Source: Rickettsia typhi (GTDB lineage: Bacteria > Pseudomonadota > Alphaproteobacteria > Rickettsiales > UBA1997). Taken from it: 8,178 nucleotides of DNA. The translations under genes were made by a program, and so were the position numbers. Positions 1 to 5,983 of this stretch are shown here, piece by piece (position 1 is the first letter of the stretch; every line of letters starts with the position of its first letter). The stretch spans positions 1 through 8,178 of the forward strand of contig CAMDGT010000046.1 in NCBI GenBank assembly GCA_945898025.1, given 5' to 3'. The notes below the pieces were generated by a model. The model did not search any database. It saw only the letters and a list, made by a program, of their open reading frames with translations, and was not told the DNA's origin.

Positions 1-170
1 TAAAAGTTTGGGAATTCAAAATTGGTGGTTATCAAGTTTTAGACAAATATTTAAAATCTCGCAAGGATATCGATATTAGCGAGGATTTAAATCACATTCA
101 AAATATCATTAAAGTTCTAGAATTTACAATCACAAAGATGAATGAAATAGATCATATTGCTAGCTTTTAA
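1..170 (+). CDS. C-terminal end of a probable Type ISP restriction-modification enzyme (partial, 5' end outside the window)
   Basis: An open frame entering from the left edge (first full codon at base 3) ends at TAA 168-170 and gives 55 residues. They contain VWEFKIGGYQVLDKYLKSRK-like sequence followed by an amphipathic helix, HIQNIIKVLEFTITKMNEID. This tryptophan/GGYQV/LKSRK block followed by a helix ending in 'M-EID' is what I know from the extreme C-terminus of Type ISP single-chain restriction-modification proteins and related N6-adenine methyltransferases, in their target-recognition region. The full enzyme would cut and methylate DNA as a defence against phage. Only the tail is visible, so nuclease, helicase and methylase motifs cannot be checked, and the gene could be intact or a remnant. 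It converges on the acyltransferase gene across a repeat-rich spacer. The family call rests on one short motif and recall. Confidence 0.62.
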   Translation, partial: KVWEFKIGGYQVLDKYLKSRKDIDISEDLNHIQNIIKVLEFTITKMNEIDHIASF

Positions 171-193
171 GCATTTATTAACGGCACATCCGA

Positions 194-223
194 CTTCGAA
201 CTCCTCCTAACGGCAACAAGGGG
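194..223 (+). repeat. Direct repeat, copy 1 of about 30 bp
   Basis: The sequence CTTCGAACTCCTCC, then TAACGGCAACAAGGGG, recurs at 454-484 with a single extra T as the only difference. The two copies lie 260 bases apart and frame the cluster of palindromes. In this copy the terminal G run extends to eight G. Confidence 0.85.
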
Positions 224-250
224 GGGGAAGATACCAAACATAGCTTTAAC

Positions 251-264
251 AAGGCTGAAGCCTT
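251..264. repeat. Short perfect palindrome (AAGGCT-GA-AGCCTT)
   Basis: AAGGCT and AGCCTT pair perfectly around a two-base centre. The 11 bases 252-262 recur in reverse complement at 483-493. It is part of the repeat cluster, and no function can be read from it. Confidence 0.6.
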
Positions 265-320
265 ACAACAATTTCGTTGCTATAACCCTCCCCTCTTCTT
301 CATTTTGCAAAAATTTAGCC

Positions 321-347
321 GTCATTCTGCGCGAAGTCGCAGAATCC
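321..347. repeat. Palindromic repeat element, copy A
   Basis: An 8-bp stem, ATTCTGCG (324-331) with CGCAGAAT (338-345), encloses the loop CGAAGT and is flanked by GTC and CC. The outer flanks and loop match copy B at 364-390 in reverse orientation. It resembles the short dispersed palindromes seen between genes in Rickettsiales and other alphaproteobacteria. That resemblance is from memory of the general pattern, not a database match. Confidence 0.8.
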
Positions 348-363
348 AAAATCAGATAAGAAT

Positions 364-390
364 GGATCCTGCAACTTCGTGCAGGATAAC
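364..390. repeat. Palindromic repeat element, copy B (inverted relative to copy A)
   Basis: An 8-bp stem, ATCCTGCA (366-373) with TGCAGGAT (380-387), encloses the loop ACTTCG. In reverse complement it matches copy A at 22 of 27 positions. Four of the five differences fall as two paired changes in the stem (T-A to C-G and G-C to A-T), so base pairing is preserved. Copies A and B can also pair with each other across a 16-base spacer. Confidence 0.8.
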
Positions 391-425
391 TGGTGGCAGT
401 GAAGGATGACGAGTTGGGCGCTTTC

Positions 426-442
426 ACTTCGCACAGGATGAC
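426..442. repeat. Degenerate third copy of the palindromic element
   Basis: ACTTCGCACAGGATGAC matches the right half of copy B (ACTTCGTGCAGGATAAC) at 14 of 17 positions, but its left arm (CTTTC upstream) no longer pairs well. A further half-site, GGATGAC, lies at 404-410. This looks like a decaying copy. Confidence 0.5.
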
Positions 443-453
443 AGGTGAAATGG

Positions 454-484
454 CTTCGAACTCCTCCTTAACGGCAACAAGGGG
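454..484 (+). repeat. Direct repeat, copy 2 of about 31 bp
   Basis: Second copy of the element at 194-223, identical apart from one inserted T in the CTCCTCCTTAA stretch. It runs directly into GGCTTCAGCC, the reverse complement of part of the palindrome at 251-264. This suggests that the framed block is composite and partly symmetrical. Confidence 0.85.
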
Positions 485-488
485 CTTC

Positions 489-509
489 AGCCTCAAGATA
501 TTAGAGGCT
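489..509. repeat. Small hairpin, 6-bp stem
   Basis: AGCCTC (489-494) pairs with GAGGCT (504-509) around a nine-base A/T-rich loop. It lies downstream of the minus-strand acyltransferase gene. It lacks a T run on either side, so I do not call it an intrinsic terminator. Confidence 0.4.
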
Positions 510-559
510 TAATGATAATGGAATACAGCAACGATTAATCAAGAATAATAAACCGTGAG

Positions 560-575
560 ATTATTCCCACTCAAT
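560..575 (-). repeat. guaA 3'-end-like direct repeat, distal copy (candidate attachment site)
   Basis: Read on the minus strand this is ATTGAGTGGGAATAAT. It matches ATTGAGTGGGAGTAAT at the very end of guaA (2718-2733) in 15 of 16 positions and in the same orientation. In guaA those bases encode the last residues IEWE and the stop. Here there is no reading frame for them, and the copy starts eight bases past the acyltransferase stop. Known genomic islands integrate at the guaA 3' end and leave such terminal duplications, so this is a candidate distal att junction. No integrase is visible in the window. Confidence 0.55.
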
Positions 576-583
576 ATAAAATC

Positions 584-2671
584 TTAAAATGCACGCTCAA
601 CTTTAACCACTATTATCATATCTGGTTTCCTGTCTACTTCATCCAAGATGTCTGGCAAGTCCTTAAGCTTGTGCTTCCAATGTCCTATATAACGTACTTC
701 CTTAAAAGTAGCATTCAAGTAGGGCCTTAGTAAATCTGTAAAGGAATCACCAACAATCCAAACATACTTATTTGAGAGCGGTTTACTATTAATCACTACC
801 TTAGCAGAGCCAAAGGCTGTTTTTTGCTCATCAGCAATGTCGCTTTCCGTCCAAGTAGCGTTATTTTTCCAAATTACATCCCAATTATCTTCAGCGTGCA
901 AAGGGAAATCTTGTAGCTTAGAGATTCCAATTAGATCTCCACCATGACTATTACCTTGTTTAAATTCAACTGAAGGGATAGGTAAATTAAGAAGATTAGA
1001 GAAACCAGAATAAGCAAGAAAAGCTCCTTTATTATTCCAATGTGTATCAGTCATCCCATATAAGATTCCTTCTTTTCTCTTGAGATTTAGCAAGTCATTA
1101 GTAGGGTCGTAAACACTAAGATTAGGTATTTCTTTGAGTTTATTAATAAAAAAACTAATGTATTTCAAAGGCGATGGAACAAGAATGTCTGGCAAATATT
1201 CTGGATAGATGCTTGATTTGTTGGGAGCAATGATTAAAGCAAATTTAGTGTTGTACTTAGTCGCCGTGATAGCAATCTTAGTGAATGACTCTATTGATTG
1301 CTTCAAAATATCATCTGAAGGCGGGTTAGATAATTTGAGCTTTGCTACTGTGGAATTATATTTGTCTCCTAAAAACAACCAATCATTCTTGCCCTTATAC
1401 CAAGCTAAAGAACATCCAAGTCCGTGCTCGAACCCCTTTCTTTTGAAAACCATATTCTTAAGTCCAAGGTATGAGCAAAGATTTGCTCGTTTGTATGTGT
1501 AATATCCAAGAGTACCGATAAGCGTCATAAGAAGGATAAGTACCGAAACCTTAACTTTACCGTGTTTACCAAAACGCAGAGGACGTTCTACAAACTTATA
1601 TGTAAACCAAGCAAGTACAATAGAGAGAAATACAGCCCCTATGCGAATGTTGCGACTTGAAACTTCGATTTCAACAATACGAGCAAAAGACAGTATTGGC
1701 CAGTGCCATAAGTACAAAGGAAAGCTGATTAAGCCAAACCAAACGACAACCTTATTAGATAGTATTGTGCGATTAACCCAAGCTTTAGAACCAGCTGTAA
1801 TTATTAGTACAGCACCTAAGACTGGCACTAAAGCCCACTTGCCAGGAAATATTAAATCTTTATTGATTATCCAAAAACCATACACTAATAGTAACAAGCC
1901 GACAAACGAAAGAACATTTGATAACGTCTTACCATCAGCTTCTTGCCTTTCGCCATAAACAATTCGCGATAACCAATAATCAAGCTTAAGCTTGACATTA
2001 GAGAAGGTGTCTTTCTTGTATAACGTAACCCAAGCCAATAAACTGCCACATAGTAACTCCCAAAAACGCGTCTGTGGAGAATAAAAGGTGGCAACCATAT
2101 CATGCTTTATGCCCTTAATATTCAAAACAAAAGAAGCAATAGCAACGACAATGGTAATTGTTAAAAGATTAAATTTACGTTTCCAAGCGAACCATACCAA
2201 GATCGGCCATACGATATAAAACTGCTCCTCAATACCTAAACTCCATAAATGAAGCAATGGCTTAGTTTCAGCGGAGTTATCAAAGTAACCAGCTTCATTC
2301 CACAAAGTAAAGTTAGAAATAAAACCAACACCTGAGATAATGTGTTTACCTAATTGCCTATATTCATCTGCCAGCAAAACGAACCAACCAAAAATATAAC
2401 AAACAATCAATACAAGAAGAAGTGCTGGAAAGATACGCTTAATACGACGAGCATAAAACTCAGTAAAACTAAACGTACCCTTATCCAAATTCTCAAAAAT
2501 AATAGTTGATATAAGATAGCCAGAAATAACAAAGAAAATATCAACACCTATGAATCCACCTCTAATCCAGTTTGCATGGAAGGCAACAACAGCCAACACA
2601 GCAACGGCACGTAAGCCATCAATGTCTGGACGATACTTTGGATGAGATAAGTTTGTTTGTCGTATTGTCAT
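584..2671 (-). CDS. OafA-type membrane O-acyltransferase fused to an AlgJ/AlgX-like SGNH domain
   Basis: This 695-residue protein probably transfers acetyl groups to a surface polysaccharide. Residues about 14-370 are an acyltransferase-3 domain: the opening YRPDIDGLRAVAVL, the conserved His32 in FHAN, GGFIGVDIFFVISGYLI (38-54), HLWSLGIEEQFY (141-152), and about ten hydrophobic helices with the last at 374-391. Residues about 428-695 look periplasmic and carry SGNH-type motifs as in AlgJ/AlgX: WLFLGD (431-436), TDTHWN (541-546) and GDSF (641-644). Family knowledge says the membrane part brings acyl groups across and the SGNH part passes them to the sugar; the substrate is unknown. The gene follows guaA by 47 bases on the same strand. 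It appears less AT-rich than its neighbours (one hand-counted 60-base line gives 38% G+C, versus 32% in gpsA and 25% in the PilM-like gene). It lies between two guaA-end repeats, which suggests acquisition by transfer. The start is the ATG before IRQTNLSHPKYR, and no Shine-Dalgarno sequence precedes it. Confidence 0.9.
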   Translation of the reverse strand: MTIRQTNLSHPKYRPDIDGLRAVAVLAVVAFHANWIRGGFIGVDIFFVISGYLISTIIFENLDKGTFSFTEFYARRIKRIFPALLLVLIVCYIFGWFVLLADEYRQLGKHIISGVGFISNFTLWNEAGYFDNSAETKPLLHLWSLGIEEQFYIVWPILVWFAWKRKFNLLTITIVVAIASFVLNIKGIKHDMVATFYSPQTRFWELLCGSLLAWVTLYKKDTFSNVKLKLDYWLSRIVYGERQEADGKTLSNVLSFVGLLLLVYGFWIINKDLIFPGKWALVPVLGAVLIITAGSKAWVNRTILSNKVVVWFGLISFPLYLWHWPILSFARIVEIEVSSRNIRIGAVFLSIVLAWFTYKFVERPLRFGKHGKVKVSVLILLMTLIGTLGYYTYKRANLCSYLGLKNMVFKRKGFEHGLGCSLAWYKGKNDWLFLGDKYNSTVAKLKLSNPPSDDILKQSIESFTKIAITATKYNTKFALIIAPNKSSIYPEYLPDILVPSPLKYISFFINKLKEIPNLSVYDPTNDLLNLKRKEGILYGMTDTHWNNKGAFLAYSGFSNLLNLPIPSVEFKQGNSHGGDLIGISKLQDFPLHAEDNWDVIWKNNATWTESDIADEQKTAFGSAKVVINSKPLSNKYVWIVGDSFTDLLRPYLNATFKEVRYIGHWKHKLKDLPDILDEVDRKPDMIIVVKVERAF

Positions 2672-2709
2672 AATTAGATTAGATAAGTTTGTTTAATGTA
2701 TTGTCATAA
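2645..2709 (-). repeat. Diverged tandem duplication of the acyltransferase start region (36-bp period)
   Basis: Bases 2645-2673 and 2681-2709 match at 26 of 29 positions; the three mismatches are adjacent. Each copy contains ATGACAATAC on the minus strand. The downstream copy provides the start codon of the acyltransferase (2669-2671). The upstream copy's ATG (2705-2707) is in the same frame but reads MTIH and then TAA because of the three changed bases. Without that stop the protein would begin 12 residues earlier with a repeat of MTIRQTNLS. The upstream copy may be a short decoy or leader start, or simply a decayed duplication. Confidence 0.75.
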
Positions 2710-2717
2710 CTGAATAA

Positions 2718-2733
2718 ATTACTCCCACTCAAT
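2718..2733 (-). repeat. guaA 3'-end direct repeat, proximal copy (candidate attachment site)
   Basis: On the minus strand ATTGAGTGGGAGTAAT encodes the closing IEWE-stop of GMP synthetase plus one base. It is the partner of the copy at 560-575. The interval between them is 2,158 bases and contains one gene that fills it almost edge to edge. The guaA frame stays intact at this junction, as expected of an element that restores the 3' end of its target gene. Confidence 0.55.
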
Positions 2734-4293
2734 GGTTCCGGGTGGTTTTGAGGTGTAGTCGTAAACCACGCGGTTGATGCCTCTTACTTCGTTAATGATG
2801 CGGTTGCTAATTTTTGCCAATAAATGCGAATCAAAATGATAAATATCCGCAGTCATACCATCAACAGAAGTAACTGCTCTTAATGCTAAAACCGATTCAT
2901 AAGTTCGGCAATCCCCCATAACTCCAACCGTTTTAACGGGCAGTAAAACAGCAAATGCTTGCCATATTTCATTATATAGACCCGCTTTTTTAATTTCTTC
3001 AATGTAGATTGCATCTGCATCTTGTAAGATTTTGATTTTTTCAATAGTAATTGCGCCAATAATTCTAATTGCAAGCCCTGGGCCCGGAAACGGATGCCTA
3101 CCAACTATGATATCTGGCAAACCTAATTCTTTGCCAAGAACCCGAACTTCGTCTTTAAAAAGCATTCTAAGGGGCTCAATTAGCTTGAACTTCATTCTTT
3201 TTGGCAAGCCACCAACATTATGATGAGATTTTATTGTTTGACTAACCCCTTGATTTGGATGCAAAGATTCGATAACATCAGGATATAAAGTGCCTTGTGC
3301 CAAAAATTTTGCATTTTTTATCTTTAATGCCTCTTGATTAAAAACCTCAATAAATGTCTTGCCAATGATTTTTCTTTTCTTTTCTGGGTCGGAAACATTT
3401 TTTAATCTGCCAATAAATAGCTCCGAAGCATCAACATAAATAAAATTAATATCAAAATTTTCAGTAAAAATTTTTTTAACCTCAACACCTTCATTTCTTC
3501 TTAATAAACCGTGATCAACAAAAATGCAAGTCAACTGCCTATTGATTGCATTGCTAATTAGCACAGAAACAACCGAGGAATCAACTCCACCACTTAAACC
3601 ACAAATAACTTGATTTTCCCCTACTTTTTCTCTAATCGCAAGAATTTGCTCTTCTTTAAAATTTTTCATTGTCCATTCTTGCTTAGATTTTGCAATATCA
3701 ACAACGAAGTTTTTAATTATTTTGGCACCGTCAATTGAATGAACTACTTCTGGATGAAATTGAACCGCATATATTTTTTTCTCTTGATTAGCGATTACTG
3801 CAAAGGGAGCATTGTCGGTTTTTGCTACAACTTCAAAGCCAAGGGGAATTTTATTGACTTTATCGCCATGACTCATCCACACTTGATAATTCTTGATATT
3901 TTTTAATAAAGGAGAATCTTTGACAATTTTTATTTCTGCTTTTCCATATTCTCTTTCATTGGCTTTACCGACTTCTCCGCCTAGCAAATGACAAATAATT
4001 TGCTGTCCATAGCAAATTCCTAGAATGGGGATTTTTAAATCAAAAATTTCTTTGCTAATTGTTGGTGAATTTTCTTCATAAACAGAGCAAGGACCACCTG
4101 AAAAGATGATGCCATTAGGGTTAAAATTATTTATTTCTGCAATTGATATTTTTGAGTTTTTGATTTCGCAATAAACACCTAATTCACGAATTCTTCTGGC
4201 GATTAGTTGAGTTACCTGACTACCAAAATCAATAATTAAAATCGAGCTAGATGGCTTGTTTTTAGCAATTTCTTGAGTTTTTTTAGGCTTCAT
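2719..4293 (-). CDS. guaA: GMP synthetase (glutamine-hydrolysing)
   Basis: It converts XMP, glutamine and ATP to GMP in the cytoplasm, the last step of guanine nucleotide synthesis. The 524 residues are a normal length and all parts are present. A class I glutamine amidotransferase spans about 17-205, with nucleophile Cys94 in GICYGQQ and His180/Glu182 in QFHPEVVH. The ATP-pyrophosphatase domain begins near 210, with the P-loop SGGVDSS (234-240). HHNVGGLP (357-364), [13 protein letters not shown] (398-410) and the C-terminal dimerisation domain ending [12 protein letters not shown] follow. A Lys-rich stretch of about 16 residues precedes the domain and has no internal Met, so the ATG at 4291-4293 is the only reasonable start. 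That ATG lies one base after the gpsA stop, which implies co-transcription and probably coupled translation. Its 3' end is duplicated at 560-575. Confidence 0.98.
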   Translation of the reverse strand: MKPKKTQEIAKNKPSSSILIIDFGSQVTQLIARRIRELGVYCEIKNSKISIAEINNFNPNGIIFSGGPCSVYEENSPTISKEIFDLKIPILGICYGQQIICHLLGGEVGKANEREYGKAEIKIVKDSPLLKNIKNYQVWMSHGDKVNKIPLGFEVVAKTDNAPFAVIANQEKKIYAVQFHPEVVHSIDGAKIIKNFVVDIAKSKQEWTMKNFKEEQILAIREKVGENQVICGLSGGVDSSVVSVLISNAINRQLTCIFVDHGLLRRNEGVEVKKIFTENFDINFIYVDASELFIGRLKNVSDPEKKRKIIGKTFIEVFNQEALKIKNAKFLAQGTLYPDVIESLHPNQGVSQTIKSHHNVGGLPKRMKFKLIEPLRMLFKDEVRVLGKELGLPDIIVGRHPFPGPGLAIRIIGAITIEKIKILQDADAIYIEEIKKAGLYNEIWQAFAVLLPVKTVGVMGDCRTYESVLALRAVTSVDGMTADIYHFDSHLLAKISNRIINEVRGINRVVYDYTSKPPGTIEWE

Positions 4294-4294
4294 T

Positions 4295-5383
4295 TTAAGA
4301 GCTTGTTAGGATAATTTTTTCAAAATAATATTTAAAATCTTGATTAGGGATTTTATTCTCAACTATTAATCTTACAATATTAGCAATAGTAAATTCATCT
4401 TTATTGTTGTCAATATTTTTGTTAATTTTAGCAATGATTTCGCTGATTCTGATTGCTGAATTTGCTCCTTCGCAATGCTTATCAAACCTTGTTTTTGCTT
4501 GCTCGCTAAAAAAACTAAATTCTAAAGGTTTTTTTGCTATTTCAAAACCCAATAAATAATTTCTAGATGTTTTTGAGGAGCAAGTCAGAAAAATATCGCC
4601 AAAACCAGCATAAATAGGCAAATCGGAGCTGTTAGTAATGATTTTGCATAAAGATTTAATTTCTTTTAAGCCCTGAGAAACAATTGATGCTTTAAAATTT
4701 TCACCAAAATTCATACCGTCGCAAATACCGCAAGCAATCGCAATGATATTTTTAAATATTCCGCAAATTTCAACATTGGTTGGATTATCAAAATATTCAC
4801 ATCTAAAATCGTTAGCATTAATTAATGCTGATAAGCGGTTAAAAGATTCTAGGCTCTTGCTGGAAATTGTAGTAGTTGAGAAATTTCTTTTAGCAACTTC
4901 ATTAGCAAAATTAGGTCCAGCCATTATCGCCACCGAGCTATTAGGCAGTAAATCACTCACTATTTCATTAAAAAATTTTGAAATATAGCCATCAACACCC
5001 TTAGCGCAAATAACAATTGATAAATTTTTAGGGATTTTATAATTGGAAATATTGGCAATGATTTTTGAAAATTCTTTTGCAGGAGTAACAATAAATAAAA
5101 ATTCACACTCTGCCAAATCAATATTTTCTAGGTTTTGCTTTGCAATAATGTTGTTTGGTAATTTTATATCTTGCAGATATTTTTGATTGCAATGCCTATT
5201 ATTAATATCATCAATCACCGCTTGATTTCTTGCGATAATCACAACCTCTTTATCATTGTTATTTCTGGCAACCAAATGAGCGATTGCAGTGCCCCAAGCA
5301 CCACTTCCAAAAATAATGACTTTATTTTTTAAATTTTTTTCTGGCATTTTTTCTGGTATTTTTTCTGGCATTTTTTCTGGCAT
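4295..5383 (-). CDS. gpsA: NAD(P)-dependent glycerol-3-phosphate dehydrogenase
   Basis: It reduces dihydroxyacetone phosphate to sn-glycerol-3-phosphate, the backbone precursor of phospholipids, in the cytosol. The Rossmann dinucleotide motif GSGAWGTA is at 26-33, the CAKG lysine at 128, [10 protein letters not shown] at 155-164, the catalytic-type Lys in [11 protein letters not shown] at 211, and [16 protein letters not shown] at 260-275. At 362 residues it is about 30 longer than the usual 330. The excess lies partly in the N-terminus, which consists of four MPEK/IPEK repeats before the conserved [11 protein letters not shown]. Translation could begin at Met1, Met5 or Met13, all in frame; the catalytic core would be unaffected. 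The first ATG is two bases after the acpS stop and the gene ends one base before guaA. No Shine-Dalgarno sequence is visible, so coupling to acpS is likely. Confidence 0.96.
   Translation of the reverse strand: MPEKMPEKIPEKMPEKNLKNKVIIFGSGAWGTAIAHLVARNNNDKEVVIIARNQAVIDDINNRHCNQKYLQDIKLPNNIIAKQNLENIDLAECEFLFIVTPAKEFSKIIANISNYKIPKNLSIVICAKGVDGYISKFFNEIVSDLLPNSSVAIMAGPNFANEVAKRNFSTTTISSKSLESFNRLSALINANDFRCEYFDNPTNVEICGIFKNIIAIACGICDGMNFGENFKASIVSQGLKEIKSLCKIITNSSDLPIYAGFGDIFLTCSSKTSRNYLLGFEIAKKPLEFSFFSEQAKTRFDKHCEGANSAIRISEIIAKINKNIDNNKDEFTIANIVRLIVENKIPNQDFKYYFEKIILTSS
5336..5383 (-). repeat. Four 12-bp tandem repeats forming the gpsA start region
   Basis: Four consecutive units of ATGCCAGAAAAA (minus strand) occupy 5372-5383, 5360-5371, 5348-5359 and 5336-5347. 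They are identical except that the third begins ATA instead of ATG. They translate as [16 protein letters not shown]. Because the unit is four codons, gain or loss of a unit keeps the frame and only adds or removes a start codon and four residues. Confidence 0.92.
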
Positions 5384-5385
5384 AT

Positions 5386-5811
5386 TTAAAATATTTCAAT
5401 GGTTACAAATGCAATTGCTAAAGCTTCGTTACCCTTAACTTCATCACTCAAAGATAAATGAATTTTAAAATTACTAGAACCTATTATTTGCAATAACTTA
5501 TCGCGATTATTAATTATTCTCAATTCTGGCTTACCTAAATTATTGTTGAAGATTTCTATGTCACAAAAGTTTATTCCTCTGCCGATTCCGACTCCAAGAG
5601 CTTTGCTAAAAGCCTCTTTAGCAACGAATCTTTTCGCATAAAATTTAGATTTTTTTAAAAAAACCAATTTATAATCTGAGTCTTTAATTTGACAAGACCT
5701 TTCCAGCTCAAGCTTTGTAAATAATTTATTTTCAAAGCTTGAGCCAAATTTTTGATAAATTTTTTCTATTCTTGGAACAGAAATTATATCAATTCCGATT
5801 CCATATATCAT
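5386..5811 (-). CDS. acpS: Holo-[acyl-carrier-protein] synthase
   Basis: It transfers the 4'-phosphopantetheine arm of coenzyme A to the serine of apo acyl carrier protein, switching on fatty acid synthesis. The 141 residues fit the trimeric AcpS type. The N-terminal motif GIGIDII has the metal-binding Asp at residue 8, the second motif RFVAKEAFSKALG (61-73) has Glu66, and the C-terminal HLSLSDE (118-124) is followed by the strand ALAIAFVTIE. A Lys/Tyr-rich stretch around 45-60 is slightly longer than usual. The ATG at 5809-5811 gives the standard N-terminus and is preceded by CAACAACA with no Shine-Dalgarno sequence. It is the first gene of the minus-strand run and is divergent from the PilM-like gene. 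The pairing with gpsA makes sense as membrane lipid supply. Confidence 0.95.
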   Translation of the reverse strand: MIYGIGIDIISVPRIEKIYQKFGSSFENKLFTKLELERSCQIKDSDYKLVFLKKSKFYAKRFVAKEAFSKALGVGIGRGINFCDIEIFNNNLGKPELRIINNRDKLLQIIGSSNFKIHLSLSDEVKGNEALAIAFVTIEIF

Positions 5812-5979
5812 TGTTGTTGATTTTATTGATTTAAAACTTATTTTCTATTAAACTAAAGTTAAATTAATTGATTAATTTTATTTTTTAATCTTTATTTTTT
5901 AAAATTGTGAATTTTCATAAAATCTAAAAAATTACCAAAAAAAATCAATGCCAAAAAAAATCAATGCCAAAAAAAATCA
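5812..5979. promoter_or_regulatory. AT-rich divergent intergenic region, presumed promoters for both flanking operons
   Basis: These 168 bases lie between the start codons of acpS (minus) and the PilM/N-like gene (plus), so promoters for both directions are expected here. The sequence is almost entirely A and T, and I cannot single out a convincing -35/-10 pair on either strand; TAATAG- and TTTATT-like hexamers are too frequent to be informative. The right end is made of the 16-bp tandem repeat. Confidence 0.55.
5861..5878. promoter_or_regulatory. 18-bp palindrome in the divergent promoter region (possible operator)
   Basis: AAATTAAT and ATTAATTT pair perfectly around a TG centre. The site lies 50 bases upstream of acpS and about 100 bases upstream of the PilM/N-like start, where a regulator could act on both. 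Every base but the central G is A or T, so chance is a serious alternative in this composition. Confidence 0.3.
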
Positions 5980-5982
5980 ATG
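5935..5982 (+). repeat. Three perfect 16-bp tandem repeats ending in the start codon
   Basis: The unit CCAAAAAAAATCAATG occurs three times without a mismatch at 5935-5950, 5951-5966 and 5967-5982. Each ends in ATG, at 5948, 5964 and 5980, and only the third is in frame with the 555-codon gene. Since 16 is not a multiple of three, the three ATGs lie in three different frames. Confidence 0.95.
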
Positions 5983-5983
5983 A
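5948..5983 (+). CDS. Possible 11-residue leader peptide encoded by the repeats
   Basis: The first repeat ATG opens MPKKINAKKNQ and stops at TGA 5981-5983, overlapping the ATG of the next gene as ATGA. This is a classic arrangement for translational coupling. It may equally be a by-product of the repeat, since no ribosome binding site is visible and the peptide is too short to judge. The second ATG opens only MPKKINDC before a stop inside the main gene. Confidence 0.25.
   Translation: MPKKINAKKNQ

Larger units (their letters stand above)
171..583. other. Repeat-dense convergent spacer without a credible gene
   Basis: These 413 bases separate the end of the Type ISP-like gene from the end of the acyltransferase gene. 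They hold two inverted copies of a palindromic element, a degenerate third copy, an approximately 30-bp direct repeat framing them, smaller hairpins, a run of eight G (220-227) and the guaA-like 16-mer. G+C is clearly higher here than in the genes to the right. I see no hairpin followed by a T run on either strand, so transcription from both sides may end at the palindromes, but that is inference. Confidence 0.75.

Noticed and set aside
220..227. A run of eight G in an AT-rich genome, a possible phase-variation tract
   Set aside because: It is not inside a gene or a recognisable promoter, and the sister repeat has only four G, so it is more simply a length variant of the repeat.
194..484. A CRISPR array
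   Set aside because: There are only two direct repeat copies 260 bases apart, with hairpins instead of unique spacers between them, and no cas gene in view.
263..496. A 77-codon minus-strand open frame across the palindromic spacer
   Set aside because: It is built from the palindromes and direct repeats, shows no protein-like pattern or start context, and the same repeats are duplicated out of frame nearby.
489..509. An intrinsic terminator after the acyltransferase gene
   Set aside because: The stem is short, and neither strand has a T run directly after it.
1209..1958. Two plus-strand open frames of 97 and 105 codons opposite the acyltransferase gene
   Set aside because: They lie wholly antisense to a well-supported gene and their translations show no recognisable motif.
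1885..2103. A 72-codon minus-strand open frame in another phase within the acyltransferase gene
   Set aside because: It overlaps conserved acyltransferase coding sequence and has no start signal or family features.
2886..3223. Open frames of 72 and 63 codons overlapping guaA
   Set aside because: Both fall within strongly conserved GMP synthetase coding sequence and are by-products of it.
4743..4988. An 81-codon plus-strand open frame opposite gpsA
   Set aside because: Antisense to the conserved NAD-binding enzyme, with no independent evidence.
5812..5934. A riboswitch or small RNA ahead of acpS or the PilM/N-like gene
   Set aside because: Almost pure A/T with no stable stem beyond the 18-bp A/T palindrome and no conserved riboswitch core that I can recognise.
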